Below, piece by piece: positions 19,021-28,727 of a DNA stretch of 64,000 bases. This DNA is from Cyanobium sp. CZS25K (lineage in GTDB: Bacteria; Cyanobacteriota; Cyanobacteriia; PCC-6307; Cyanobiaceae). The position numbers and the translations under genes are program-made. Under the pieces are notes generated by a model. The model saw only the letters and a program-made list of their open reading frames with translations. It ran no database searches and had not been told where the DNA came from. Position 1 is the first letter of the stretch. Every line of letters begins with the position of its first letter. The stretch is taken from the NCBI GenBank assembly GCA_030373325.1, contig JAUCZB010000017.1, positions 1 to 64,000 of the forward strand, given 5' to 3'.

Positions 19021-20277
19021 TCAGGCGGAGGGCTGTTCAGCGCACTGATCGCGCGGCGCAACGGGGGGCTGCTCGATCACGATGTGGGGGTAGGGCAGCT
19101 CGATGCCCAGGGCCTGGAACCGTTCCATGACCGACTGGACAACAGCACTGCAGAGTCTCCGGTTCTTGAAAGGGCTGGCAATCCAGAACTTCAGCACGTA
19201 GTCCGCTCCGCGATCCCCCACCCCCTGCACATAGGCCTTCGGGGGTAGATGGGCCTCCACACCCGGCAGAGCGGCGGCGATCTCCTCCAGCAGGTCGAGG
19301 ATGGTGCCGACGGGCTGGCTGGGATCGACGCTGAGGCTGATCTGGGTGCGGAAGAGGGTGCGGCCGACGCCGAATTCGACCGTGCTGGTGTTGAAGAAGG
19401 TCTGGTTGGGGATCACGAGCTCGGCATTGTCACGCTCGCGCCAGAGCCGGGTGGCCCGCAGGCCGAGGCGCCGCACTTCGCAGAAGTCGCCATCCAGCGC
19501 CACGATGTCACCGGGCCGCAGGGAGCCCTCGAACAGCAGCCACAGTCCGCTGACGAAATTGCCGAAGACCTCCTTGACGCCAAAGCCGAGGCCCACCGAC
19601 AGGCCCCCGGCAATGGCCAGCACGGCGGTGCTGTTGAAGCCGATCGTTTCCAGCACGGCCACGGTTCCAAGCGTGATCACCGCGTAGCGCACCATCAACC
19701 CCATGGCGCGCACACTCACCCGCTCCAGGGCAAAGATCCGCTTGAGCAGCCAGGCCACCCCCAGCGAGGGAGGCCCTGAGGAGACCATCAGCAGATACAG
19801 CACCACCACCAACCGCGTCATGTCGCCGACATTGACATTCGCTCCCATCCATTGGCCCAGGGGGATCAGGGCCAGTTCGGCGCGGGTGTCCAGCAGTTCG
19901 ATCAGGGTCCACAGCAGCCCGCCGAACAGGAACGGACGGATCAGCAGATAGCGAAGCGGCTGAATCTGATCCTCGGGCAGCCATTGCTCGCCCCGCTTCA
20001 GCAGCAGCTCCGAAACCTGCAGGCTGGCCAGAAAGGTGATCAGCAAGAGGGCCAGCGCCATCGGCTGCTGGGCGATGGCCAGCAGCCCGCAGCCCAGGCC
20101 ACCCAGCACCACCGTGGCAGCGAGTTCGAGCGGCCAGGCTGCGGCGGCGTACGCGAAGCGCCGGGCCATCAGATGCCAACCCACCACGACCAGAGCCACC
20201 ACGGCCAGCTGGACGAGGACCTCGGGCCGGCCCAGCATCGGTAACCAGCCCATGACCTGTCCGATCAGGTCGTTCAT
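19021..20277 (-). CDS. MscS-family mechanosensitive channel
   Basis: A 418-residue inner-membrane protein with several N-terminal transmembrane segments (VQLAVVALVVVGWHLMA, ALLLITFLASLQV and others), the MscS pore helix region (AIAGGLSVGLGFGVKEVFGN followed by FVSGLWLLFEG), and a beta-domain with RPGDIVALDGDFCEV and NAELVIPNQTFFN. MscS channels release solutes after osmotic downshock. Its ATG overlaps the stop of the upstream lipoprotein gene by 4 nt, so the two are co-translated, which is an unusual partnership. Confidence 0.9.
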   Translation of the reverse strand: MNDLIGQVMGWLPMLGRPEVLVQLAVVALVVVGWHLMARRFAYAAAAWPLELAATVVLGGLGCGLLAIAQQPMALALLLITFLASLQVSELLLKRGEQWLPEDQIQPLRYLLIRPFLFGGLLWTLIELLDTRAELALIPLGQWMGANVNVGDMTRLVVVLYLLMVSSGPPSLGVAWLLKRIFALERVSVRAMGLMVRYAVITLGTVAVLETIGFNSTAVLAIAGGLSVGLGFGVKEVFGNFVSGLWLLFEGSLRPGDIVALDGDFCEVRRLGLRATRLWRERDNAELVIPNQTFFNTSTVEFGVGRTLFRTQISLSVDPSQPVGTILDLLEEIAAALPGVEAHLPPKAYVQGVGDRGADYVLKFWIASPFKNRRLCSAVVQSVMERFQALGIELPYPHIVIEQPPVAPRDQCAEQPSA

Positions 20278-21506
20278 GGCAGCGGAGCCAGGGCCCTGAC
20301 CACGGCCTCGGTGGCGTCCGTCGCGGTCAGCTCACCGAAGGCCACGGCCGTCACAAGGCGACTGAGGGCATGATCGCGCGGGTCACCGGCGGGCAGCAGC
20401 CTGGAGATGTCATCGGTGGCATCGGCCTGCTGGACGGATCGCTGCATCGCCTTGAGCACAGGGGTGTTCATCGCCGAGGGCGGCACAAAGCGATTGGTGG
20501 GCAGCATGTCCAGGTTGTCCGTGGTGAGGGTGCTCTGGATCCAGGGGTTCAGCGAAAAAACAGCCAGGGCTTCCGCCACCCGCCGCTGTCGGGCGGTGGA
20601 GCCCGTGCCGAAGGCCAGCACCCGCAGCCGGGTGATCGGTGTGGGAGGCCCGAAGGGGCCACTGGGAAGGTCGCTCACCCCGAGGCTGGTCCCCAGGCCC
20701 TGGCGCAGCCGGCTGAGGTTGGCGCTGTTGCAGGGAATCCAATCCAGGCGCCGCTCCAGCAGACCTTGAACCAGTGATTCCTGGTCGGGCTCGATGAACA
20801 CCTGTTGGTTGAAGTTGGCGGCCGAGAGCCATTCCAGCCAACGCTGCAGTCCCTGGCGTTCGTCCGCTGCCAGGGGACGGCCGGCGGCGGCGGCGATGAT
20901 CGCCCGATCGGCCCCCAGGGGACCGGCACTCCAGAAGAGGCTGCGCGATTCCACCGCCAGTCCCACGTGCAGCCCCCCGCGGGCCTGGTCGATCAGGGCG
21001 CCGGTGGTGGCGGGGCTTGTGGCCACCCGGCTGCGGTTGTAGCAAGCGAGTTGCGGTCGCCTCAGGATGGGCAGGCCTGCCAGAGCCCGGGACGGGATCT
21101 CCAGTCGCTCGAGGGAATCCGGGTCCACCTGGTGGCGTGTGGCCCTGGGCATGTTGACGCCCCGGGCCAGGTCTGATTCCACCAGGGTGTGGGCGGTGGA
21201 GCCTGCCACCAGCATCAGGTCAGGGCCGAGGCCGGCGGCCTGGCGGCGGCGCACCTCGTCGATGAACGCGCTTTCGCGAAAGAGGTTTGTTTCGATCGCC
21301 ACGTGCGGGTGCAGCTGGCGAAAGGCCTCCACGATCGTCTGCGCCTGCAGCACTTCCTCCTGCAGGATCGCCGCGGTCAGCGGCTGGTCGCCTTCGACGC
21401 TGATGGCGAGATAGGCCGTTCCGCTCAACTCGTTGGAACGGAGGCCGCAGGCGGACAGCAGGGTGAGGGGGAGCGTCAGCAGCAGGACCACCAGGGCAGC
21501 GTTCAT
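20274..21506 (-). CDS. extracellular substrate-binding lipoprotein, family 1-like
   Basis: A protein of about 410 residues with a lipoprotein signal: hydrophobic LVVLLLTLPLTLLSACG with the lipobox LSAC. The mature part resembles family 1 solute-binding proteins: QTIVEAFRQLHPHVAIETN, DLMLVAGSTAHTLVESDLA, ALAGLPILRR, and late VAEALAVFSLNPWIQ. The ligand cannot be named, and no ABC permease or ATPase lies nearby. It is the first gene of a two-gene unit with the MscS channel. A start at 21515 (three codons earlier) is equally possible. Confidence 0.8.
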   Translation of the reverse strand: MNAALVVLLLTLPLTLLSACGLRSNELSGTAYLAISVEGDQPLTAAILQEEVLQAQTIVEAFRQLHPHVAIETNLFRESAFIDEVRRRQAAGLGPDLMLVAGSTAHTLVESDLARGVNMPRATRHQVDPDSLERLEIPSRALAGLPILRRPQLACYNRSRVATSPATTGALIDQARGGLHVGLAVESRSLFWSAGPLGADRAIIAAAAGRPLAADERQGLQRWLEWLSAANFNQQVFIEPDQESLVQGLLERRLDWIPCNSANLSRLRQGLGTSLGVSDLPSGPFGPPTPITRLRVLAFGTGSTARQRRVAEALAVFSLNPWIQSTLTTDNLDMLPTNRFVPPSAMNTPVLKAMQRSVQQADATDDISRLLPAGDPRDHALSRLVTAVAFGELTATDATEAVVRALAPLP

Positions 21507-21515
21507 CGGCTGCAC

Positions 21516-22098
21516 AGACCGGGCGCCATTGGCTTGGCGGCGTCCCCAGCCCTCGGGCGAGGGGGAGGTCGGTGGAGGTCGTGCTCAGAGCTGCCCATGG
21601 GCTTTCTCGTGGCGACCGCGATCCAGAGGTTGATCGGGGGCGGTTCATCCATCGAAGCAGCCTTCACTCCTGAGAAGTGTCGTGCGTTTCGGACTGTGGG
21701 AGAGCGCGGCCTTGTGGCCGGCAGCGTTGACTTGGTTTCAGGCCCTTTGCCACCCGAGGGCGCGTCGACAACGGGGGCAGCCGATCGCCCAGGTGGGAGC
21801 GGCTCCGGCAGCGGCCCCCGGCAGCGGCTCGATGAGCCCCTTGCGCATGGCCATGGCCCGGTGCCCGGCAACCGTCAACCACCTGGCGGATGCGCGTCTG
21901 CGCTGGACGAACCCCAGGAAAGAGTCAATCAGATCACCAATGGAAGGCTAAAGGACATCTCCAAGGCAGGCGATAGGCGCTGCAGATCTGCTGCGCCTGA
22001 CTGGATAGTGGCGACACCGTGAAGATAAGGACGTCCTACAGTGTGTGAAGTCATCACGGCCACCTTTGGCTGATTTAACTAGATATTAGTTAGGCGGT
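21516..22098. other. gap between lipoprotein gene and baeRF gene
   Basis: No gene is supported. Minus-strand frames near 21770-21850 contain a CPRCRR motif that hints at a zinc-ribbon fragment, but the frame is short and interrupted. The last 80 bases are AT-rich (around 22070-22095) and probably hold the promoter of the following plus-strand gene. Confidence 0.4.
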
Positions 22099-23322
22099 AT
22101 GGGCGCCAAGGGCTCAGCCTGGCGCGTCGATTCGCTGACGGGCATGACTTCACTCAGGAGTAAGATTGTGAACAGGCTTGACAAGGACTTTGCAGATGGG
22201 CTTCTGGACAGCTGTGATCCCCCTTGCCTTTCGCTTTATCAGGCAACACATCGGCACCACCCTGAGAATCAGCAAGATCCCATCCGATTTGGGAACCTTG
22301 TGAAGGAGCTGGAGGCGTCGCTCCTGAAGCAATTCGACGAGAGCGAGATACGGCCATTGCTGGAACCTTTCCTGGCCTTGTCTGGCGACCGCGACTTCTG
22401 GGCCCATACCCTTGACGGCCTGGCCGTGTTGGGTGCAAAGGGGCTGTTTCGGGTGTACAAGCTCCAGCGAGAGGTCGCCGAATTGGCCGTTGTCGCCGAC
22501 AGTTTTCACCTCAAACCCCTGGTGCGCCTCCTGCAGTCCGCTGACCGCTATCAGGTTCTCGCCTTGAGCCGAAAGGAGGTCAAGCTGTTTGAGGGCAACC
22601 GTGACGTTCTCGACGAGATTGATCTGGCTGCTGGCGTCCCTCGAACATTGATCAGCGCGCTGGGGGAAGAAGTCACCGAGCCACATCAGACCGTGGCCTC
22701 CTACGGAGGCATTGGTGTCGGGCGTGCGCCCATGCATCACGGCCAGGGCGGTAGAAGGCCTGAGGTGGAGATCGACGCCGAGCGTTTCTTCCGCGCGGTC
22801 GATCACGCCATTCTGGAAGAGCACTCCCAACCCTCGGGCTTGCCGCTGATCCTCGCGGCTCTGCCAGAACATCATGATCTGTTTCATGAAGTCAGTCAGA
22901 ATCCATTTCTGATCAAGGAAAGTATTGATGTCCATCCTGATGCCCTGTCATCGAAGGAAGAACTCTGCCAGCGAGCCTGGACCTTGATGGAGCCAAGCTA
23001 TCAGGCCCGCCTGGCGGGACTGGTCGAGGAGTTCGGCTGTGCAAGGTCCGAAGGGCTCGCTGACGATGATCTGAAGCACGTCGCCAAGGCGGTCATGGGC
23101 GGCCGTGTCGCGAAACTGCTGATCGAAGCGCAGCGAGAAATACCAGGCCGCATCAACGCCGCTTCAGGCGAGATCCAATTCGACACATTGACCGAACCGG
23201 ATGTTGACGACATTCTCGACGACTTGGGAAGAATAGCGCTGAAGATGGGGGCAGAAGTCGTTATTGTCCCTACCGAAATAATGCCAACACAAACAGGGAT
23301 TGCTGCGATCTATCGGTATTGA
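22099..23322 (+). CDS. baeRF-family protein (release-factor-like)
   Basis: A protein of up to 407 residues that resembles the bacterial archaeo-eukaryotic release factor-like (baeRF) families. Supporting parts are PCLSLYQATHRH near the N-terminus, YKLQREVAELAVVADSFHLK with PLVRLLQSADRYQVLALSRK, and a C-terminal EVVIVPTEIMPTQTGIAAIY ending in RY, a typical ending of this group. The molecular role of bacterial baeRF proteins is not settled; stress-linked roles on ribosomes have been proposed. The ATG at 22144 (MTSLRSKIVNRL) may be the true start. It is followed by the DUF389 gene after about 200 bases. Confidence 0.65.
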   Translation: MGAKGSAWRVDSLTGMTSLRSKIVNRLDKDFADGLLDSCDPPCLSLYQATHRHHPENQQDPIRFGNLVKELEASLLKQFDESEIRPLLEPFLALSGDRDFWAHTLDGLAVLGAKGLFRVYKLQREVAELAVVADSFHLKPLVRLLQSADRYQVLALSRKEVKLFEGNRDVLDEIDLAAGVPRTLISALGEEVTEPHQTVASYGGIGVGRAPMHHGQGGRRPEVEIDAERFFRAVDHAILEEHSQPSGLPLILAALPEHHDLFHEVSQNPFLIKESIDVHPDALSSKEELCQRAWTLMEPSYQARLAGLVEEFGCARSEGLADDDLKHVAKAVMGGRVAKLLIEAQREIPGRINAASGEIQFDTLTEPDVDDILDDLGRIALKMGAEVVIVPTEIMPTQTGIAAIYRY

Positions 23323-23524
23323 TCGGCTGTTGCGCGCATCACAGAAGCCAAGGGCCGTGTGGGTCCAGAGCCGTGCCGGTGCAACGAGCCATGGATTTCC
23401 TGGGTTGTGAGTCTGCGCTTTCGAATGTTATGTGCTGTCCAGTTGTTGGATGAAGAGTGGCGCCCAAGCCAACTGACACGACAATGAGACTTCTGCTCCT
23501 GAAGTTCAGGGAAATGATCCAGCC

Positions 23525-24526
23525 ATGACGGTTCCCGAAATCGCCATGGAACTCATTCCCAGAGAGGCGGAATCAGTTAGCGGTATCGGTGCCTGGGGCG
23601 TACCCAACTACCACACGGTGTTGGAGCAGCGGGCCATCGCGGGCTCAACCATGACCGGCGGCTACATCGCCATGGTTGCGGCCGCGACAGTGATGGCAAC
23701 AGCCGGGCTTCTGCTCAACGGTGCCGCAGGGGTGATCGGTGCCATGTGTGTCGCTCCTTTCATGGGTCCTTCCCGAGCCGTCTGTATTGGTTCTCTGTTT
23801 AAAAATGGGCGCCTTCTGGACGGTGGCATCGTCAAGCAGTTCATCGGACTGCTTGTGATCGGTGCTTGTATTTCAGCGTTGATTACGTTTGTGTTGCGGA
23901 TGTACATCCCGAGCATCGCCGTCACCCCAGAGATTCTGATCAGGGCGATGCCATCGTTGAAGGATGTGGTCCTGAGCGCACTGATCGCTGTCTCAGCGGG
24001 TGCGGCGGCATCGCTGGCTCTGATCGCCCATCCCCATACCGTGGAACGCCCTTGGGGTCATGCGATTGACGTGGTGATCGGTGTCCAGGTGGCGATCTCG
24101 CTCATTCCACCGGCAGCCGTGATCGGCATCGGAAGGGCGCTCGCAAAGCCTGAACACAGCTGGAATGCCTTCTGTCTGCTGTTGCTCAACGTCGTGGCCC
24201 TGGATATCGTTGGTAGCTTGGCGATCATGGCCATCAGTGGTTTACGACGCCGACATCTTGATCTTTAGAAGAATATTCGCTTCATCGTGGCAAGTATCCT
24301 CGGCGCGGAGCCTGACTTCATTGCCGTTGGTAGCTCGGTGGATGTGACTCTTCTAGGGGAGCGCGAGGTGATCCTGGATGTCAGATTGCGTTGTCGCCTC
24401 GGTGGCGCGATGCCAGAGACGTTGGCAGATCAAATCGCCTCAGAGCTCCTGGCCAAAATCTCCTGCCAAGCGGATATAGCCGTGGAAGTGATCCCGATGT
24501 TGTCCCACATCAGCCGCAGGCATTGA
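23525..24526 (+). pseudogene. DUF389 membrane protein with in-frame amber stop
   Basis: The first 247 codons encode a DUF389-type multi-pass membrane protein (VLEQRAIAGSTMTGGYIAMV, GVIGAMCVAPFMGP, GLLVIGACISALITFVL, DVVIGVQVAISLIPPAAVIG, NVVALDIVGSLAIM). A TAG at 24266-24268 follows RRRHLDL. The same frame then continues KNIRFIVASILGAEPDFIAV and a soluble tail to 24526. Members of this family usually read through this point, often with glutamate, so a GAG to TAG change is likely. All the membrane segments lie before the stop, so a truncated but inserted protein could be made. The gene is followed by an obviously dead ATPase gene. Confidence 0.75.
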
Positions 24527-24559
24527 GCATCAGCCACATGGCCCACCGAGCGAGAGCGC

Positions 24560-25325
24560 GATGAGCCCATCCCATCAGCAGCATGGACACAGTGATACGA
24601 TCGACAATCTGAACGCGCTGGCCCAGCACTGGCCCGACTTCGCCATCATCCATCTGCGACTCGGCGACATCGTGCCGGCCGATGTTCGCTTGCTGGAGGG
24701 CGACCCGCTCCAAGTGGATCAGCCCTGACGGGTAAGATCGATGCCATGGTCTTTGCCACCAAAGCGAACACCAATTTCGGCAAGACCGCGGAACTGGTGC
24801 AGACCGCTCACAGCGTCAGCCACTTTCAGCGAGCCGTCCTGCAGATCGGTAACCTCCTGATCCTGCTGGCGCTGGTGTCGGTGATCATGACCGTGGCGCT
24901 GCTCCGTGGCGATGCCCACGGTGCTCTTCGTGACCATGGCGGTGGGAGCGCGCCTGCTGACGAAGAAGGGAGCCATCGTGACCCGGTTGGCCGCCGTCGA
25001 GGAACTGGCAGGTGTGGATGTGCTCTGCTCGGACAATACCGGCAGCTTGACCCAGAACGTTCTCTCCGTGGCTGGGCATCTCACGATCTTTGTGACCTGA
25101 ACACGAGGACCATGCTGGTCCATTCGCCCAGCGAGACTTCTGCGGCTGGCCGTCTGCGGTACGCAATGGCGGGCGACCCTGATTGCGGTAGTACGGATGG
25201 TTCATGGCGCCCTTGGGCTGGGGTTGGGCCTTGGTGGTATGGGTTACGCCTTGGCTTGGTTCTTCGTCAGCGACCGTCTGAAATTGTTTGCCTATTCGCT
25301 CCTGATCCCCCAGCGGCATCGCTAG
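24560..25325 (+). pseudogene. PMA1-type P-type ATPase remnant
   Basis: Fragments of a proton-pumping or cation P-type ATPase lie in order but in at least three frames. Frame one has [20 protein letters not shown] and stops at VDQP because about four bases are lost before ALTG. Frame two has MVFATKANTNFGKTAELVQT and HFQRAVLQIGNLLILLALV. Frame three has [20 protein letters not shown] and [17 protein letters not shown]. The phosphorylation motif DKTGT is read as DNTGS. It is then joined directly to [11 protein letters not shown], a segment of the C-terminal membrane domain, so about 400 residues with the nucleotide-binding domain are deleted. The end reads GLGGMGYALAWFFVSDRLKL in a further frame, with a stop at 25323. 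Confidence 0.85.
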
Positions 25326-26217
25326 ATTCGCTTCTGCCAGGTGTGCTCAGCTGGCTGTTGTGAGGGTTGTATGGGTGGGGAGGCTTCTGACTGGAGGCTC
25401 CTGAGAAGGCCAATCAACTGCGCTGCAACGGTCTCAACGGATGGAAGCCGGAAACTTGCAGGTATGGGGCAATCGCGGATGGCTGCCACTGATGATGGCC
25501 ACACAAGTACCGGACGCAGCATCACGCGCAGCTTGCAATCAAAAACCTCCAGGTGCCATTTGCTGGGGCACTTGCCCCTGAGCCCATTCGGCTGGTGTTG
25601 TAGAAGCTCTTCAACCTCAGCAAAGAAGTTCGCTCGCTCTGCCCCATCCACCAGGCGGCTGGCCGATGACCTGGGAATCCGCCCGTTGACGCCACGCTGA
25701 GGGTCAGGATCCGCTGTTGGATGGCTTCGTCCCAGCGGGAGAGAGTGGTACGTGGTGCGGCCCAGTCCTCCCTGCCATGGGGCTGGGTCCATGCGATTGG
25801 GCCGGGCAATGGCTCAGTGGAGCGCACCTACGGCAGGTCGCTTCCGGCCCCGTCGCTGGCAACGGTGCGAACAGCGCTGTACAGGCAGCAGCCATGCCGA
25901 GCCACTTCGAAACCCTGGGCATGGACGGATCCTGGAATGAAGCAAGGAGGCTGGTTCAGGTCAGCCCAATCGTGAAGCCATGCATCACATCCGCTGATGG
26001 ATCAATGTTGAGCTGATAGCAGTACGTCTTTTCGCCCATTGGTTACAGCCGTATTGGCGCACTCATGCAAGAGGATCTCCCCTGCCCATCGCCAGATCGA
26101 CAGCAATGCCGTCTTCGGGAGGCGGCATCCCACAGTTTTCGGACGACGGCAACAAGGCCAGACGATCTTTCCCATTCCCGGAGGTCGTGCCCCGAAGGAG
26201 AGGCGACCGCTTCCCGT
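25326..26217. other. 892-base stretch without a recognised gene
   Basis: Frames up to 156 codons exist on the minus strand (25322-25792, containing ERANFFAEVEELLQ) and shorter ones on the plus strand, but none shows a recognisable family, good start site or consistent codon use. The stretch follows the decayed ATPase and is most likely eroded accessory DNA. Confidence 0.5.
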
Positions 26218-26433
26218 TCAGTTGCTCGCCATCACCTGACCCACCACCACGGCGGCCACGGCCGAGAACAGGGTGATGCCGAGGGCCGTGAGGGGGCTCT
26301 GCCCCTGGGCCACCGCCAGGGTGGTGATCACGCCGGCCCCAAGGCTGGCCACGGCAAGCTGGGAGGTCAGTTCGCTGCCGGAGCGGGGGCTGGGGCTCGG
26401 GGTCACGGTGGCTTCGATCGTGGGTGTTCGCAC
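26218..26433 (-). CDS. small hydrophobic protein
   Basis: A 71-residue frame with a polar, proline- and serine-rich N-terminus and two hydrophobic stretches, LAVASLGAGVITTLAVA and LTALGITLFSAVAAVVVG. It may be a small double-pass membrane protein. No family is recognised. The low-complexity but well-structured hydrophobic pattern makes it more likely real than the neighbouring frames. Confidence 0.5.
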   Translation of the reverse strand: MRTPTIEATVTPSPSPRSGSELTSQLAVASLGAGVITTLAVAQGQSPLTALGITLFSAVAAVVVGQVMASN

Positions 26434-26738
26434 GACGCTACGGGCGATGAATCGGCAGGCAGGGCAGGCCCCGGGAAGCTGTTACCAGGCGTGGTTGTTC
26501 TTCATGAAGCCGTTACATCGTCCCCTGGCTCGCGTGCCTTGAAACCGTCGAATCCTTCCTTACGTCTCTACTGGCCAGGGATGGGGGATTCCATCCGCTT
26601 GGTCGCTTTCTTCTGCTGCGGCCGGTGACGGCATCAATGCGGCCGTCACGCCGTGATGACGGAATCGGCTGAATTCCTGTGGATGTTTCGATCGATTGTC
26701 TTCGGATTCTTCTCCCTTCGGCCCGTTCCCGTTCAGCC
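26434..26738. other. gap downstream of ycf46
   Basis: No gene is seen. Transcription of the ycf46 operon should end within this stretch, but no clear hairpin followed by a T-run was found. Confidence 0.4.
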
Positions 26739-28229
26739 TCAGGCCGGCCGGCCGCCCCCCGAGGCCGGCCGGGCCCGGCCGCTGCTGGCCCAGCTGCGCA
26801 GGGCCTCCAGCTGCTCCCGGGCCGTGCGGGAAAGGGGCACCACCTGGCTGGCGGCGGCGATCAGGTCGGCCTCTCCGAGTTCACGGCCCTCGCCGAAGGC
26901 CAGGTGCATGGCCTCGATCACGGTCTGCTCCAGTTCGGCGCCGGAGAAGTCGGCGGTGCGATCCACCAGCACCTCCAGCGGAATCGTGTGCTCCGGCCGC
27001 CGCCGTCGCAGTTGCAGATCCAGGATCGCCCGGCGTTCCTCGGCATCGGGCAGTTCCAGCAGGAAGATTTCGTCGAAACGGCCCTTGCGCAGAAGTTCGG
27101 CCGGCAGCCGCTCCACCGCGTTGGCGGTGGCCACCACGAACACGGCGCTGCTCTTCTCCGCCATCCAGGTGAGCAGGCTGGCCAGCACCCGCTGACTGGT
27201 GCCGCCGTCGCTGCGGCCATCGCCGCCGCCGAAGCCCTTGTCGATCTCATCGATCCAGAGCACGCAGGGCGCCATCGCCTCGGCCCGCTGGATCATCTCC
27301 CGCGTCCGCGCTTCGCTGGCCCCCACCAGCCCCGCGAACAGCCGTCCCACATCAAGCCGCAGCAGCGGCATCGCCCAGCTGTGGGCGATCGCCTTGGCGG
27401 TGAGCGATTTTCCCGTGCCCTGGGGACCGATCAGCAGCACCCCCCGGGGCAGGGGCAGGCCGTAGCGCTGGGCCTCCTCACTGAAGGCCCGGTGGCGTTG
27501 CTCCAGCCAGTGCTTCAGCGTCTCCAGGCCGCCGATGTCGGCGGGGGTGGCTTCGGTGGGGCAGTACTCCAGCAGCTCGCTGCGGGCAATCGCCTGGCGC
27601 TTCTCCTCCAGCACCTCCGAAAGGTCGCAGGCCCCCAGCTGGCCCCGCCGGGCCAGGGCCCGGGCGGCCAGCTGGCGCACCCGCTGCTCGCTCAGTCCGT
27701 GGCAGGCGGCGGTGAGCTGCTCCAGAACTCCCGGCTCCAGGGGCTGGCCGCTGGCCTCGGCGATGGCCCGCAGCAGCCGGCTGATCTCACGGGCCTCCGG
27801 CAGCGGCAGCTCCAGCAGGGTGACGCTGTCCTCCAGCTCCCGCGGCATCCGCCATTCCGGTGCACTGATCACCAGGGTGTGGGGCACCTGCCGCAGGCTC
27901 ACGGCCAGGTTGCGCAGGCGCCGGCAGACACCCGGATCATCGGCGTAGCGGTGGAAGTCCTTCAGCAGCAGGATCGCCCCCTGCTCGGGGGGGACCGTGT
28001 CCAGCCCTGAAAGGGCCGCCATCGGCTGTCGCACCGCCTGGCCCTCAATGCTGGGAGCCCCGACCAGCCCGCCGATGAAATCCCAGCGCAGCAGGCTGCG
28101 GCCCCCCAGCCGCTCAGCGGCCCGCTCCAGCAGCCGCTCCACGCGCTCCTCCTCCAGGCTGCGGATCCAGAGGATCGGGGTGCGGGAGCGGATCAGAAGA
28201 TCCAGCTGATCGGCCAGGTCGTGAACCAT
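26739..28229 (-). CDS. ycf46: Ycf46-like AAA+ ATPase
   Basis: A 496-residue AAA protein of the Ycf46 type found in cyanobacteria and plastids. The N-terminal part (DLLIRSRTPILWIRSLEEER, GAILLLKDFHRY) is the degenerate first module typical of Ycf46. The C-terminal module has Walker A GPQGTGKS, Walker B CVLWIDEIDKGFGG, sensor 1 VFVVATANA, and LPAELLRKGRFDEIF with arginine finger positions. In Synechocystis this protein has been linked to carbon uptake and photosynthesis, but its exact activity is not defined. It begins 3 nt after the DUF177 gene in the rpmH operon. Confidence 0.93.
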   Translation of the reverse strand: MVHDLADQLDLLIRSRTPILWIRSLEEERVERLLERAAERLGGRSLLRWDFIGGLVGAPSIEGQAVRQPMAALSGLDTVPPEQGAILLLKDFHRYADDPGVCRRLRNLAVSLRQVPHTLVISAPEWRMPRELEDSVTLLELPLPEAREISRLLRAIAEASGQPLEPGVLEQLTAACHGLSEQRVRQLAARALARRGQLGACDLSEVLEEKRQAIARSELLEYCPTEATPADIGGLETLKHWLEQRHRAFSEEAQRYGLPLPRGVLLIGPQGTGKSLTAKAIAHSWAMPLLRLDVGRLFAGLVGASEARTREMIQRAEAMAPCVLWIDEIDKGFGGGDGRSDGGTSQRVLASLLTWMAEKSSAVFVVATANAVERLPAELLRKGRFDEIFLLELPDAEERRAILDLQLRRRRPEHTIPLEVLVDRTADFSGAELEQTVIEAMHLAFGEGRELGEADLIAAASQVVPLSRTAREQLEALRSWASSGRARPASGGGRPA

Positions 28230-28232
28230 GGA

Positions 28233-28727
28233 TCAGCGCAGGGAGCGCAGGGCTGCCCAGCGGGGATCGCCCCCCGGATCCTCGCCGCTGTCGCCCTGGG
28301 GCAGCGGTGGACCGGGACAGTCGGCCCCGCAGCGGTTCACCAGGGGCAGCTGGAGGCTGAGCTGCTCGAACAGCCAGCGCTCCGGCTCGAAGCTGCCGCC
28401 GGGATCGAGACGCTCCACCGGATCTTCGGCCGCGAACACCACCTCCTCATCCTCCTCTGGGCCCGCCGCAGCGATCTCCAGCAGCTCCCTGGCCGTGGCG
28501 ACCAGGGCGTGGTTGAAGCTCTGAAGGCAACGGTCGCAGCAGAGGGTGACGATCGTTTCCGCCGAGCCCTCCACCTCGAGAACGCTGCCGTGGTGGATCG
28601 CCCGCACCTGGCCCCGCACGGGCGTAAGGCTTGCAAGGCCCGCGATGGGCTGGTCCACCGGCCACGTGCGGCCCTCGCTCAGCAGCCGCAACTCCTGCAG
28701 GGGCAGCGGCGGCAGCCGGGAGCTCAT
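28233..28727 (-). CDS. YceD/DUF177 family protein
   Basis: A 164-residue protein of the YceD (DUF177) family. The family has a conserved cysteine pair, seen here as [11 protein letters not shown], and an acidic segment after it ([10 protein letters not shown]). YceD proteins have been linked to 23S rRNA accumulation, mainly in plants and in E. coli next to rpmF. The ATG overlaps the yidC stop by 4 nt. A position in the rpmH-yidC operon is normal for cyanobacteria. Confidence 0.88.
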   Translation of the reverse strand: MSSRLPPLPLQELRLLSEGRTWPVDQPIAGLASLTPVRGQVRAIHHGSVLEVEGSAETIVTLCCDRCLQSFNHALVATARELLEIAAAGPEEDEEVVFAAEDPVERLDPGGSFEPERWLFEQLSLQLPLVNRCGADCPGPPLPQGDSGEDPGGDPRWAALRSLR

